Shown here piece by piece: positions 8,404-17,658 of a stretch of DNA of 34,658 bases (the first letter of the stretch is position 1; each line of letters starts with the position of its first letter). Source of the DNA: an uncultured Lachnoanaerobaculum sp. (GTDB taxonomy: Bacteria; Bacillota; Clostridia; Lachnospirales; Lachnospiraceae); NCBI GenBank assembly GCA_916720285.1, contig CAKAQP010000002.1, forward strand, positions 1 through 34,658, given 5' to 3'. Position numbers and translations under genes: made by a program. The notes beneath the pieces are model-generated. The model saw nothing but the letters and a program-made list of their open reading frames with translations, searched no databases and was not told where the DNA came from.

Positions 8404-9732
8404 TTAATTACTCTTTTGAGTAAGATTTACTTTTGATTCCATATCATAAACACCCACAGTATTCTTGTTTGAAATAACTGTTATGAATGTAACATCATAA
8501 AGTCTGTGATATACAACATGTGTACCGTTTTCAAATCCGGTACAGCTCATACTTAGAAGATACTCTCCACCCTGTAGAGTCATTTTCTGCTTGAATTCCA
8601 CAACCGCTTCATCACCCGGCTTTACAGGTTTTACTTCCACTCCTTCAAACATGGTATTGGTACCGCTAAGTTCAGTTCCTTTTTTATCTTTAATGGTGAA
8701 TGTAAATATAGGAGATTCTATATTTGCATTAAACCTTATCTTTTCTCTGATTGTAAACTCTTCTCCCTTAAGCAAGAGATTGGTAAGCTCTCCCTTGGAA
8801 TCTAAAAGTCCCAGATCGTATATCTCAGCTCTGCCGTCACCATACTCTGTTTTATTCGGATTAATGGATATCTTTTCCTTCATAAGACCATGATATTCTT
8901 TTGCATGTGTCTTATTAATATCATTGTTTAATTCCATCATATCTGAGAAATTACTGTCAAGTCTCTTAGCAAGATCGGCTTCCAAATCGTCCATTCTTCC
9001 TGCCAGTATCTTCTTATAAAGGTCAACCATTTCTCCTGCAGGACCTTCCGCCAAAAACTCTCCCTTATTTAAAAGTATTACCTTATCACAGTACTTTATT
9101 ACACTTCCCATATCATGAGTTACCATCAATATGGTAGTACCGGTCTTTCTTATCTCTTCCATTCTTCTGTAGCATTTTGCCTGGAAGAAAACATCTCCTA
9201 CCGAAAGGGCCTCATCCACTATCAAAATCTCAGGCTCAACATTTATTGCAAGTGCAAATGCAAGTCTTACAAACATACCTGATGAATAGGTTTTTACAGG
9301 CTGATATACAAAGTCGCCTATATCGGCAAACTCCAGGATTTCAGGAAGCTTTGCATCCATCTGCTCTCTGCTAAATCCCATCATGGTTCCGTTCATATAT
9401 ATATTTTCAATGCCGGTATAGTCCATATTAAAACCGGCACCAAGCTCTAAAAGTGCGGAAATATTTCCGTCAACTTCCACACTTCCTGTAGTCGGATTTA
9501 ATACTCCGGTTATGATTTTTAATATAGTTGACTTTCCGGAACCGTTTGTTCCTATAATTCCCACCGTAGAACCTTTTTCTACAGAAAAGGATATTTTATC
9601 CAAGGCAAAGAATTCCTTGTGATATTTTTTATGTGTAAGGGAAATACTCTCCTTTAACCTGTCTATAGGCTTATCATACAGTCTGTAGATTTTGGTAACA
9701 TCACAGACATTTATCGCTAAATTGCTCTGCAT
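8404..9732 (-). CDS. Wzt-like ABC transporter ATPase for polysaccharide/O-antigen-type export
   Basis: 442 residues. The N-terminal ~240 residues are an ABC ATPase: Walker A GTNGSGKST (61-69), signature YSSGMFVRLAFA (~149), Walker B ILIVDEALSVGD (~169), switch MVTHDM. Residues ~270-440 are a beta-rich Wzt C-terminal domain, which in known systems recognises the modified end of the glycan before export. That fits transport of a terminated polysaccharide. ATG at 9732 with AAGGAG. It sits 8 nt after the permease and 12 nt before the glycosyltransferase, so the three are one transcription unit. Confidence 0.94.
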   Translation of the reverse strand: MQSNLAINVCDVTKIYRLYDKPIDRLKESISLTHKKYHKEFFALDKISFSVEKGSTVGIIGTNGSGKSTILKIITGVLNPTTGSVEVDGNISALLELGAGFNMDYTGIENIYMNGTMMGFSREQMDAKLPEILEFADIGDFVYQPVKTYSSGMFVRLAFALAINVEPEILIVDEALSVGDVFFQAKCYRRMEEIRKTGTTILMVTHDMGSVIKYCDKVILLNKGEFLAEGPAGEMVDLYKKILAGRMDDLEADLAKRLDSNFSDMMELNNDINKTHAKEYHGLMKEKISINPNKTEYGDGRAEIYDLGLLDSKGELTNLLLKGEEFTIREKIRFNANIESPIFTFTIKDKKGTELSGTNTMFEGVEVKPVKPGDEAVVEFKQKMTLQGGEYLLSMSCTGFENGTHVVYHRLYDVTFITVISNKNTVGVYDMESKVNLTQKSN

Positions 9733-9740
9733 ACTTCTCC

Positions 9741-10562
9741 TTATAATACATCTGAAAAATGTGGTCTTAACTTATTAAACATTCTAAGTCCGATAAATAA
9801 CAGTATTACGGTAACCACCCAAAAATACACTGTAAGCCCCGGTCTTTCAAAGAAAAAGTTTCCTCTAAGTATGCTGTCTCTGTATCCGACCACAATATAA
9901 TATACCGGATTTAATTTCATTATCTTTTCAACTCTTGCCGGGAAATATGAGAACATTGTAGGGTCCCACATTATAGGTGTCATCCACATTCCAAACTGTA
10001 ATGCAATTCCGACTATCTGTGACATATCCTTAAAGAATACATTAATTGCACAGGTTATATATATTATTGCAAGTGCAAATATTGACAAACAGAAGCTGTA
10101 ATACACTATTCCTATCCAACTTACCATCGGTAATCTGCCAAAGGCCAAAGTCATGGTTATCATTATCACGACAAAAATTCCATGCACTATAAGGCATGAA
10201 ATCACCTTGATAACAGGCAATATTGATACATTAAACACTACCTTCTTAACAAGGTAATTGTATTCTGAAAGTACACTTGTTCCCAAATTTAGAGCCTCTG
10301 CAAAGAAAAACCATGGCACAATGCCCGGTACCAACCAAACCACATAGGGAACTCCCGGTACCGGAGGTGTACTCTTAAATCCCATTTGGAAGATTAAAAA
10401 GTATATAAGCACGGTAACTACCGGCTGAACAAACATCCATGCAATGCCAAAATAGGACCCGACAAAGCGTTTCTTAAAATCAGCCTTTGCCAAATCCCAT
10501 ATGATTGCTCTTGATTTTAATATTTCTCGTATAAGCGATATTATATTCATATCTTTTTCCAT
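9741..10562 (-). CDS. ABC-2 type permease (Wzm/TagG-like) for polysaccharide export
   Basis: 273 residues with about six hydrophobic segments, and the typical beginning DLAKADFKKRFVGSYFGIAWMFVQPVVTVLIYFLIF seen in O-antigen and teichoic acid export permeases (split here: DLAKADFKKRFVGSY then GIAWMFVQP). It forms the membrane channel for the ATPase encoded next. Two ATGs are possible (10562 and 10550). Neither has a strong ribosome site, and the first is taken by length. A stable hairpin lies in the 73-nt gap to rfbC. Confidence 0.92.
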   Translation of the reverse strand: MEKDMNIISLIREILKSRAIIWDLAKADFKKRFVGSYFGIAWMFVQPVVTVLIYFLIFQMGFKSTPPVPGVPYVVWLVPGIVPWFFFAEALNLGTSVLSEYNYLVKKVVFNVSILPVIKVISCLIVHGIFVVIMITMTLAFGRLPMVSWIGIVYYSFCLSIFALAIIYITCAINVFFKDMSQIVGIALQFGMWMTPIMWDPTMFSYFPARVEKIMKLNPVYYIVVGYRDSILRGNFFFERPGLTVYFWVVTVILLFIGLRMFNKLRPHFSDVL

Positions 10563-10594
10563 TCATTATTCTTACAAGGTTTTATCAACAATTA

Positions 10595-10629
10595 TGTCGG
10601 AAAACCTGCGAACTCACAGGTTTCCAACA
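10595..10629 (-). other. Intercistronic stem-loop between rfbC and the export permease
   Basis: TGTTGGAAACCTG pairs with CAGGTTTTCCGACA (one bulge, one G-U) on the minus strand. There is no U-tract after it, so it is more likely an RNA-processing or stability element than a terminator. Confidence 0.55.
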
Positions 10630-10635
10630 TTAAAA

Positions 10636-11190
10636 TCAATCAAACTTAAATGTTTCTTTAAGGCCTTTCCACTTTGTGTCCTTATCAGACATTATCAGAT
10701 CAATTCCCTCTACAGGCCAGTCAATTCCTATATCCGGGTCATTGTATATAAGACCGCCCTCATCATTTGGATGATAAAAGTCTGTACATTTGTATGCAAA
10801 CACCGCCTCATCTGAGAGTACTACAAAACCATGTGCAAAACCCTTAGGTATGTAGAACTGCTTCTTATTTTCATCTGAAAGACGTACGCCAAAGTACTTT
10901 CCGAATGTCTTTGAGTTCTTTCTAAGATCCACAGCCACATCATAGACTTCACCGCTTAAAACTCTTACAAGCTTGCCCTGTGGATGCTCCTTTTGGAAAT
11001 GAAGTCCGCGAAGCACTCCCTTTGATGACTTTGACTGATTATCCTGTACAAAGACCATATCAAGTCCCGCCTCTTTGAAGTCGTTCTGATTATATGTTTC
11101 TACAAAATATCCTCTGTCATCTTTAAATACTGTAGGAGTGATTACACATAACCCCTCTATTTCACATCTCTCTACTGTGATTTTTCCCAT
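10636..11190 (-). CDS. rfbC: dTDP-4-dehydrorhamnose 3,5-epimerase
   Basis: 184 residues from the ATG at 11190 (MGKITVERCEIEG). This start is chosen because GAGGTG lies 8 nt upstream; an in-frame ATG at 11205 overlaps that ribosome site. Family motifs: DDRGYFVETYNQNDF, VLRGLHFQ with the catalytic histidine, GEVYDVAVDLRKNSKTFGK, and IPKGFAHGFVVLSD. It catalyses the third step of dTDP-L-rhamnose synthesis. rfbA, rfbB and rfbD are not in the window. As the first gene of the export/glycosyltransferase operon it suggests that the polymer contains rhamnose (inference). Confidence 0.94.
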   Translation of the reverse strand: MGKITVERCEIEGLCVITPTVFKDDRGYFVETYNQNDFKEAGLDMVFVQDNQSKSSKGVLRGLHFQKEHPQGKLVRVLSGEVYDVAVDLRKNSKTFGKYFGVRLSDENKKQFYIPKGFAHGFVVLSDEAVFAYKCTDFYHPNDEGGLIYNDPDIGIDWPVEGIDLIMSDKDTKWKGLKETFKFD

Positions 11191-11230
11191 ATTAATACAC
11201 CTCATTGTTTTAGCTTTATTACTGTTCTAA

Positions 11231-11259
11231 ATTATACTTCACAGTAGTATTTCAGTCAA
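11231..11259 (-). promoter_or_regulatory. Sigma-A promoter of the rfbC-permease-ATPase-glycosyltransferase operon
   Basis: Minus strand: TTGACT (11254-11259), 17-nt spacer, perfect TATAAT (11231-11236). Located ~40 nt upstream of rfbC. Confidence 0.82.
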
Positions 11260-11269
11260 ATACGAACGT

Positions 11270-11296
11270 AAAAAAAGCCACCAAATAGTGGCTTTC
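11270..11296 (-). terminator. Terminator of the hrcA-grpE-dnaK-dnaJ operon
   Basis: AAGCCAC (11275-11281) pairs with GTGGCTT (11288-11294), followed by a run of T on the minus strand. Confidence 0.85.
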
Positions 11297-11305
11297 TCTT
11301 ATATT

Positions 11306-12403
11306 TTATTTATTCATTGCCGCATCAAAGGCTTCCAGTGCTTCCTTTTGTTCCTTTGTAAGCTTTGTAGGTACCGATACCACCAAGGTTATGTAGTGGT
11401 CACCTCTGTTATTTTTATTTCTAAGGAAAGGTACTCCCTTGCCTTTTAATCTTACTCTTGTATCTGTCTGAGTTCCGGCTTTTACCGCCACTTCCACTTC
11501 ACCGTCTACAGTCTTTACTCTGATGCTGCCGCCAAGCGCAGCCTTTGCAAAGCTTATAGGCACTGTTGAGAAAATATTGGTATCCTGGCGCTTAAAGATA
11601 GGATGAGGACTTACAACCGCCTCTACAAGCAAATCTCCTCTCGGACCGCCGTTTATTCCCGGCTCTCCGCCTCCTGCCATTCTTATAGACATTCCGTTAT
11701 CTATACCTGCAGGTATATCCACCTCAAAGCTCTTCTTCTTTTGAATATATGCCTTACCGTTACAATCAGGACATTTATCCTTAATAATTTTTCCTGTACC
11801 GTTACATTCAGGACATGTCTTTACATTCTGCATAGTGCCAAACAATGTCTGCTGTGAATATATCACCTGACCTTTTCCGTTACACTTCGGACAGGTTGTA
11901 GGCGATGTACCCGGCTTTGCTCCCGAACCGTGACATGTAGCACATTCTTCCTTGAAGTTTACCTTAATTTCCTTCTTACATCCGAAAACACCCTCTTCAA
12001 AGGTAAGTCTTACAGATGCTCTTACATTTGCTCCCTTCATCGGGCCTGTTCTTGTGGCTCTGCTTCCGCCACCGCCAAACATGCCTCCGAAGAGATCTCC
12101 GAAAATATCCTCACCGCCAAAATCAAATCCGGAGAAGCCTCCAAATCCGCCGGCTCCGGCACCTGCTCCACCATCAAAGGCAGCATGACCGAATTGGTCA
12201 TACTGTCTTCTCTTGTCAGGGTCGCTTAGCACTGAATAGGCTTCACTGGCTTCCTTAAACTTCTTTTCAGCCTCAGGATTATCAGGATTTGAATCCGGAT
12301 GATACTTTTTTGCCAGCGCTCTATATGCCTTTTTTATTGCAGAGTCATCAGCGTTCTTATCCACGCCAAGTACTTCATAGTAATCTCTTTTACTCTCTGC
12401 CAT
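11306..12403 (-). CDS. dnaJ: Chaperone DnaJ
   Basis: 365 residues with complete type I DnaJ architecture. The J domain (1-70) has the HPD motif in KKYHPDSNP. A Gly/Phe-rich linker follows (~75-115). Four zinc-finger repeats follow: CATCHGSG, CPKCNGKG, CPECNGTG and CPDCNGKA, the last with Ala in the final Gly position. The C-terminal substrate-binding domain ends the protein. It stimulates the DnaK ATPase and delivers unfolded clients. ATG at 12403 with AGGAGAG, 15 nt after dnaK, last gene of the class I heat-shock operon. Confidence 0.98.
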   Translation of the reverse strand: MAESKRDYYEVLGVDKNADDSAIKKAYRALAKKYHPDSNPDNPEAEKKFKEASEAYSVLSDPDKRRQYDQFGHAAFDGGAGAGAGGFGGFSGFDFGGEDIFGDLFGGMFGGGGSRATRTGPMKGANVRASVRLTFEEGVFGCKKEIKVNFKEECATCHGSGAKPGTSPTTCPKCNGKGQVIYSQQTLFGTMQNVKTCPECNGTGKIIKDKCPDCNGKAYIQKKKSFEVDIPAGIDNGMSIRMAGGGEPGINGGPRGDLLVEAVVSPHPIFKRQDTNIFSTVPISFAKAALGGSIRVKTVDGEVEVAVKAGTQTDTRVRLKGKGVPFLRNKNNRGDHYITLVVSVPTKLTKEQKEALEAFDAAMNK

Positions 12404-12418
12404 CAGTTGCTCTCCTTA

Positions 12419-14287
12419 TTATACCTCTTTAAAATCACCGTCTATAACATCATCATTTGAAGATGTGCCGGCATCCTGTGCTCCTGTTGTATCTGCACCT
12501 GCTGCACCTGCATTCTGAGCCGCACCTGCCTGCTCATATACCTTTGCAAAAAGCTTCTGAGCACTTTCCATAAGCTTCTCTTTGCTTGCCTTAATATCAT
12601 TTATCTGATCATCTGTCATAGCATCAATCGGTGCTCTGTTGATAGCCTCTTTTAATGTGGTAAGATCAGCCTCAACTGCAGCCTTGTCATTTGCATCAAG
12701 ATTGTCACCAACTTCTTTTAGAGCATTCTCAGTCTGGAATACTATAGAATCGGCTTCATTTCTTGCATCAATGCCTTCTTTTCTCTTCTTATCCTGTGCC
12801 TCAAACTCTGCAGCTTCCTTTACAGCCTTGTCGATATCACTTTCTGACATATTTGAACCTGCTGTAATTGTGATATGCTGCTCCTTACCTGTTCCAAGGT
12901 CTTTTGCAGATACATTAACGATACCGTTTGCATCAATATCAAATGTAACCTCTATCTGTGGAACACCTCTTCTTGCAGGTAAAATACCGTCAAGTCTGAA
13001 CTGACCTAAAGTCTTATTATCTCTTGCAAACTGTCTCTCACCCTGTACTACATGGATATCAACAGCCTCCTGATTGTCTGCAGCTGTAGAGAATATCTGG
13101 CTCTTCTTTGTAGGTATTGTAGTATTTCTCTCAATAAGCTTTGTAGCTACGCCACCCATTGTTTCGATTGAAAGTGAAAGCGGAGTAACATCAAGAAGCA
13201 ATACATCTCCTGAGCCTGCTTCTCCTGAGAGCTTACCTCCCTGAATACCTGCACCGATTGCAACACCCTCATCAGGGTTGATGCTCTTTGAAGGCTCCAT
13301 ACCTGTAAGAGCTTTTACCTTCTCCTGTGCATTGATCATTCTTGTAGATCCACCTACAAGCAATACCTTTCCAAGATCGCTTGCTGTAATACCTGCATCC
13401 TTAAGAGCGTTCTGTACAGGTACAGCTGTTCTTTCAATAAGGTCAAGTGTAAGCTCATCAAACTTAGCTCTTGTAAGTGTAATATCAAGGTGCTTCGGTC
13501 CCTCTGCTGTTGCAGTGATAAACGGAAGGTTGATATTTGTTGTTGTTGCTGTTGAAAGCTCTTTTTTAGCCTTCTCTGCAGCTTCTCTAAGTCTTTGAAG
13601 TGCCATCTTATCTGTTGAAAGATCCACACCCTCAGCCTTCTTAAACTCACTTACAAGCCAATCTGTAATTTTATTATCAAAGTCGTCACCACCAAGATGT
13701 GTATCACCGTTTGTAGCCAAAACTTCTATAACACCGTCACCAATCTCAATGATTGAAACATCGAATGTACCACCACCTAGGTCATATACCATAATCTTTT
13801 GCTCAGCATCATTGTCAAGACCGTAAGCAAGAGCTGCGGCTGTAGGCTCGTTGATAATTCTCTTTACATCAAGACCTGCAATCTTACCTGCATCCTTTGT
13901 GGCCTGACGCTGTGCATCGTTGAAATATGCAGGAACGGTAATAACAGCCTCTGAAACCTTCTCACCCAGGTAGCTCTCAGCATCAGCCTTCAACTTCTGA
14001 AGAATCATTGCTGAAATCTCCTGTGGTGTGTATGACTTACCGTCAATTGTCACCTTATAATCTGTACCCATATGTCTCTTAATTGAAGAGATTGTTCTGT
14101 CTGCATTTGTAACCGCCTGACGCTTTGCAGGCTCACCTATAAGTCTCTCACCTGTCTTTGTAAATGCTACTACTGAAGGTGTTGTTCTTGAACCCTCAGA
14201 ATTTGGAATAACTACAGGCTTTCCACCCTCCATAACTGCTACACAGCTGTTTGTTGTACCTAAATCTATACCAATAATCTTACTCAT
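12419..14287 (-). CDS. dnaK: Chaperone DnaK (Hsp70)
   Basis: 622 residues. The nucleotide-binding domain starts IGIDLGTTNSCVAV and carries YFNDAQRQATKDAG, IINEPTAAALAYGLD and VYDLGGGTFDVSI. The substrate-binding domain starts near residue 370 (LLLDVTPLSLSIETMGG). The tail is alanine/glycine/aspartate-rich and ends DGDFKEV. It lacks the ~24-residue segment in the nucleotide-binding domain found in Gram-negative DnaK, as in other Firmicutes. ATG at 14287 with AGGAGG. A 94-nt gap to grpE contains a small hairpin (CTTTGT-AAAG-ACAAAG) that may be a processing site. Confidence 0.99.
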   Translation of the reverse strand: MSKIIGIDLGTTNSCVAVMEGGKPVVIPNSEGSRTTPSVVAFTKTGERLIGEPAKRQAVTNADRTISSIKRHMGTDYKVTIDGKSYTPQEISAMILQKLKADAESYLGEKVSEAVITVPAYFNDAQRQATKDAGKIAGLDVKRIINEPTAAALAYGLDNDAEQKIMVYDLGGGTFDVSIIEIGDGVIEVLATNGDTHLGGDDFDNKITDWLVSEFKKAEGVDLSTDKMALQRLREAAEKAKKELSTATTTNINLPFITATAEGPKHLDITLTRAKFDELTLDLIERTAVPVQNALKDAGITASDLGKVLLVGGSTRMINAQEKVKALTGMEPSKSINPDEGVAIGAGIQGGKLSGEAGSGDVLLLDVTPLSLSIETMGGVATKLIERNTTIPTKKSQIFSTAADNQEAVDIHVVQGERQFARDNKTLGQFRLDGILPARRGVPQIEVTFDIDANGIVNVSAKDLGTGKEQHITITAGSNMSESDIDKAVKEAAEFEAQDKKRKEGIDARNEADSIVFQTENALKEVGDNLDANDKAAVEADLTTLKEAINRAPIDAMTDDQINDIKASKEKLMESAQKLFAKVYEQAGAAQNAGAAGADTTGAQDAGTSSNDDVIDGDFKEV

Positions 14288-14381
14288 TATTCTATCCTCC
14301 TAATAAATCAAAATTTGTATTTTCTAAATCTATATAAAATATCTCACTTTGTCTTTACAAAGCAAAATATAGTCTCAAAAA

Positions 14382-14999
14382 TTAATTTGCAACCTTTACC
14401 ATGCTATGTCTAAGAACACCGTCCTTATACATATATCCTTTTAAAAGTTCCTCAGCAACAACATTTTCACCTAAGCTTTCATCTTCTATATGCATCACCG
14501 CATTATGTAAGTTAGGATCGAAGTCTTTGCCTACACAATCAATCGGCTTAACTCCCAAATCCTCAAGAGTCTTTGTCATCTGATTGTATATCATTGCTAT
14601 TCCTTCAGCAAAAGCTTTGCCTTCACCCTCTGCAGGTGCTGCAAGCATTGCCCTTTCAAAATTGTCAACTATCGGCAAAAGTTTTTCAGCCACACTTCTT
14701 GCTCCCATATCAAACATGGTAGCTTTTTCTTTTTCACTTCTCTTTCTGAAATTATCAAACTCCGCCATGCTTCTTTTAAGTCTGTCTGTCAAATCTGCAA
14801 TGGCAATGTCTTTTTTATCAGGCTTTCCTTCAAGGTTTTCATCACTGAAAGCTTCTTCCACCTCAGCCTCCATAGCTGCAGCCTTTGCAGCTACCTCCTC
14901 AGGTGTTTCTTCGGCTTCCTCAACAAATTCCCCTGTCTCTTCGCCTTCTAAAATCTCTTTGTTATCTTCCTGTTCTCTTTTTAAATCTTTTTCTTTCAC
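14382..14999 (-). CDS. grpE: Nucleotide exchange factor GrpE
   Basis: 205 residues starting at a GTG (14999) with GGAGAGG just upstream. No ATG fits this position. Residues ~1-65 are a Glu/Ala-rich disordered arm. A long helix follows (IADLTDRLKRSMAEFDNFRKR). The C-terminal beta domain has GVKPID, FDPNLHNAVMHIED and GYMYKDGVLRHSMVKVA. It releases ADP from DnaK. It lies 11 nt after hrcA. Confidence 0.97.
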   Translation of the reverse strand: MKEKDLKREQEDNKEILEGEETGEFVEEAEETPEEVAAKAAAMEAEVEEAFSDENLEGKPDKKDIAIADLTDRLKRSMAEFDNFRKRSEKEKATMFDMGARSVAEKLLPIVDNFERAMLAAPAEGEGKAFAEGIAMIYNQMTKTLEDLGVKPIDCVGKDFDPNLHNAVMHIEDESLGENVVAEELLKGYMYKDGVLRHSMVKVAN

Positions 15000-15010
15000 A
15001 GCCCTCTCCT

Positions 15011-16042
15011 CTATTCATCATTTTTAAACTGCTCATCTAGCGATGCCATTACAGTTTTTATGGTTTTTAATACTTTCTCATAGTCCATTCTCTTCGGTCC
15101 TACTATACCTATAGAACCTCTGAGTCCTTCGCCTATTTCATAATTGGCTGTAACTACGGAAAGATCTCTCATGTCTGAAATCGGCACTTCATTTCCGATA
15201 TATACTCTGATACCGTCATTATCATCATCATTTACCCCGGCAAGTATTTCCTTCAGCTTATCCTTTTCTTCAAAAGCGTTTACAAGCTGACTTGCTTTCT
15301 CTCTGTCGGAAATTTCAGGGTACTTGAAAATATTTGTGGTACCGCTTGTATATATCTCAAGATTGTCGGTAGCACTTTCAAACACTGCCGCTACTTCTCG
15401 TAAAACCTTATCTACTATATCACTATAAACTCCTGCATCCGTTCGTAACTTATTCATAATACTTAAGTTTATCTCTTCCACAGTAAGTCCGTTTAATGAA
15501 GTATTTATAAGCAGATTCAGGTTTAAGATTTCGCTCTCCGATATTTCGCTGTCGATATCTATTATCTTATTGTTGATAATATTACCTTCGGCAACCGCCA
15601 CCAAAAGGAGCTTGAACCTATCTATCTTTGAGAGTTGCAAAAACTTTACTTTATTTGAGTGGATGGTAGGCCCTGATATCATCGCGGCATAATTGGTGTC
15701 TCTTGCAATAATTTTTGCCAACTGCTTTAAGACCGTTTCCAATCTGTCCACTTTTTTAAACATCAAGTCCTTAAATGCCTCAGTCTCTATCTCCTTTTCT
15801 CTCAAAATCTCATCTACATAGAATCTGTATCCCTTGTCTGAAGGTATACGTCCTGCAGAAGTATGGGGCTGTAAAATATAACCCATATCTTCCAAATCGC
15901 TCATTTCATTTCTTATAGTAGCAGAGCTCAAATTTAACTCAGGGAGCTTTGAAATAGTTCTTGAACCTACCGGCTCCCCGGTTTCCATATAATTCTTTAT
16001 AATAGCTTTTAAAATAATCGCTTTCCTGTCTTCCAAATCCAT
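15011..16042 (-). CDS. hrcA: Heat-inducible transcription repressor HrcA
   Basis: 343 residues. The N-terminal winged helix (1-~75) includes TGEPVGSRTISK and LSSATIRNEMSDLEDMGYILQPHTSAGRIPSDKGYR. The GAF-like and dimerisation regions follow, ending FGxx-type sequence GLRGSIGIVGPKRMDYEKV. It binds CIRCE and represses this operon; GroEL levels modulate it in known bacteria. ATG at 16042 with GGAGG. The CIRCE element lies 25 nt upstream, so hrcA is autoregulated. Confidence 0.98.
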   Translation of the reverse strand: MDLEDRKAIILKAIIKNYMETGEPVGSRTISKLPELNLSSATIRNEMSDLEDMGYILQPHTSAGRIPSDKGYRFYVDEILREKEIETEAFKDLMFKKVDRLETVLKQLAKIIARDTNYAAMISGPTIHSNKVKFLQLSKIDRFKLLLVAVAEGNIINNKIIDIDSEISESEILNLNLLINTSLNGLTVEEINLSIMNKLRTDAGVYSDIVDKVLREVAAVFESATDNLEIYTSGTTNIFKYPEISDREKASQLVNAFEEKDKLKEILAGVNDDDNDGIRVYIGNEVPISDMRDLSVVTANYEIGEGLRGSIGIVGPKRMDYEKVLKTIKTVMASLDEQFKNDE

Positions 16043-16066
16043 TCGCTCCTCCCTTCTTTATTTTTG

Positions 16067-16093
16067 TTAGCACTCATTTATCTAGAGTGCTAA
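16067..16093 (-). promoter_or_regulatory. CIRCE operator (HrcA binding site)
   Basis: Perfect consensus TTAGCACTC-N9-GAGTGCTAA, placed between the promoter and hrcA. Confidence 0.98.
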
Positions 16094-16104
16094 CTCTATT
16101 AGCT

Positions 16105-16133
16105 ACTATATTCCATATAGGAACATTTGTCAA
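16105..16133 (-). promoter_or_regulatory. Sigma-A promoter of the hrcA operon
   Basis: Minus strand: TTGACA (16128-16133), 17-nt spacer, TATAGT (16105-16110), immediately upstream of CIRCE. Confidence 0.9.
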
Positions 16134-16175
16134 CAACTTTTTTAATTTTTTTATACCGACTTTTTTATACCGATA

Positions 16176-16214
16176 AAATAAAAAACTCCCAAACATATAT
16201 GTCTGAGAGTTTAT
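16176..16214 (-). terminator. Terminator after the NSS transporter
   Basis: AACTCTCAGACAT and ATGTTTGGGAGTT pair (two G-U) on the minus strand, followed by TTTTTTATTTT. Confidence 0.88.
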
Positions 16215-16233
16215 ATTATTTATTATAGCCTTA

Positions 16234-17580
16234 TCAGCCTATTCCTCCATAGAATGCACCTGCTATAAGCGCAAGCAACGCAAGACCTGTATATACATAC
16301 TTACCTAAGAAGAACCAGATTTCTCCTTTCGGCTTCTTTGCACCTGTATTTACAGCTTCCATAGTATACTTCTTTCCGAACACAAAGAACAACATTACTG
16401 ATGCCAGTACCGCACCTATCGGGCAAATATAGATAGATACCGCATCCATCCAGCTTCCTACAATTCCTTGTATAAGCACTGCAACAACCACACCTATTAC
16501 TCCGATGATTCCTACAGACTGTGCTCTGCTTAGTTTAAACTGCTGCTGTAATGTAGCTACAGGCGCCTCATACAGATTTACAAGTGAACTGAGTCCTGCA
16601 AATGTAACACATACAAAGAATATAATTCCTACAATCATGCCACCCGGCATCTGATTCATTATATTTACAAGGTAGATAAACATAAGTCCCGGACCGCCTT
16701 CACTAAGTTCTGCTCCCGATGTAGCCATAGCAGGTATAATAACGAGTGCTGCAAGAAGTGCCGCACAGGTATCAAATATAGCTATGTTCATTGCAGAGAA
16801 AGGTATATCCTCTTTCTTACTGAGATAGGAACCGTAAACAACGGTACCGTTACCTGCAATAGAAAGCGAGAAAAATGCCTGTCCGAATGCAAATATCCAA
16901 AGTCTTATATCCTTTAATCCTTCAGGATTTACAGTAAAGATATACTTATATCCGTTTACTGCACCCGGCTGTATTCCTATATAAACAGCAAGTCCGATCA
17001 TCATTACAAAAAGTAGCGGCATCATAAACTTATTTGCTTTCTCTATACCGTCTGCAACTCCTAATGCCATAATAGCAAAGTTTACAATGAGTGCTATTAT
17101 TATCCATGTATTGTTTCCGAATGCTGTAGCTGTAGATCCGAAAGTTCCACCAATGACATTCATATCTGTGCCCATTCCAAAAAGCTTTCCTGTAAATGCC
17201 ATTACTACATATTTAAATATCCAACCTACTACACATGAATAGCCTATTGCGAGAGCCAAAGAACCTATTGTAGGTATAATTCCTATACTCTCACCTACTT
17301 TTCTGCTCTTTCCGGCATGAGCCATAGCAGCACCGAATGCTCCTATAGGACCTTTACCCGTGCTCCTTCCAAGTGCGATTTCTTCCACTACTCCTGTACT
17401 GCCTATCAATATAACGAATATAAAGTAGGGAATCAAAAAAGTCATTCCCCCCCAGGCTGACACAAGCACCGGAAATCTCCACAGGTTTCCCATACCTACA
17501 GCTGAACCTACACATGCTATAATAAAACCTATTTGTGAGTTAAAACCATCCTGCTTTACAGGCGTATTATCTGAACCCAT
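16234..17580 (-). CDS. Neurotransmitter:sodium symporter (NSS/SLC6) family transporter
   Basis: 448 residues from the ATG at 17580 (MGSDNTPVKQDGFNS), chosen for GGAGGAAG 6 nt upstream rather than the longer frame to 17616. About 11-12 membrane helices are present. TM1 carries the family signature GFIIACVGSAVGMGNLWRFP (Na+ and substrate site). Later landmarks are FFSLSIAGNGTVVYGSY and FVCVTFAGLSSLVNLYE. It probably imports an aromatic amino acid with Na+. The tryptophan transporter TnaT belongs to this family, and the neighbouring gene encodes a tryptophanase-family lyase, so the pair would form an uptake-plus-degradation unit (inference). Confidence 0.93.
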   Translation of the reverse strand: MGSDNTPVKQDGFNSQIGFIIACVGSAVGMGNLWRFPVLVSAWGGMTFLIPYFIFVILIGSTGVVEEIALGRSTGKGPIGAFGAAMAHAGKSRKVGESIGIIPTIGSLALAIGYSCVVGWIFKYVVMAFTGKLFGMGTDMNVIGGTFGSTATAFGNNTWIIIALIVNFAIMALGVADGIEKANKFMMPLLFVMMIGLAVYIGIQPGAVNGYKYIFTVNPEGLKDIRLWIFAFGQAFFSLSIAGNGTVVYGSYLSKKEDIPFSAMNIAIFDTCAALLAALVIIPAMATSGAELSEGGPGLMFIYLVNIMNQMPGGMIVGIIFFVCVTFAGLSSLVNLYEAPVATLQQQFKLSRAQSVGIIGVIGVVVAVLIQGIVGSWMDAVSIYICPIGAVLASVMLFFVFGKKYTMEAVNTGAKKPKGEIWFFLGKYVYTGLALLALIAGAFYGGIG

Positions 17581-17617
17581 AAACTTCCTCCATCTTGCCA
17601 AAAATGCAAGTCCCACT

Positions 17618-17652
17618 TAAAGCAGTCCGGTCTTTACAAGACCGGCTGCCAA
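17618..17652 (-). other. Stable intercistronic hairpin between lyase and transporter genes
   Basis: GCAGCCGGTCTT and AAGACCGGACTGC pair with one bulged A and a 3-nt loop. Only TTT follows, so it may be a partial terminator or mRNA-processing stem that makes the transporter message less abundant than the lyase message. Confidence 0.6.
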
Positions 17653-17658
17653 AATGTC

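Noticed and set aside
11603..12258. Several overlapping + strand ORFs opposite dnaJ, and similar ones opposite dnaK, grpE and the glycosyltransferase
   Set aside because: Antisense shadows of strongly supported genes with low-complexity products and no ribosome sites.
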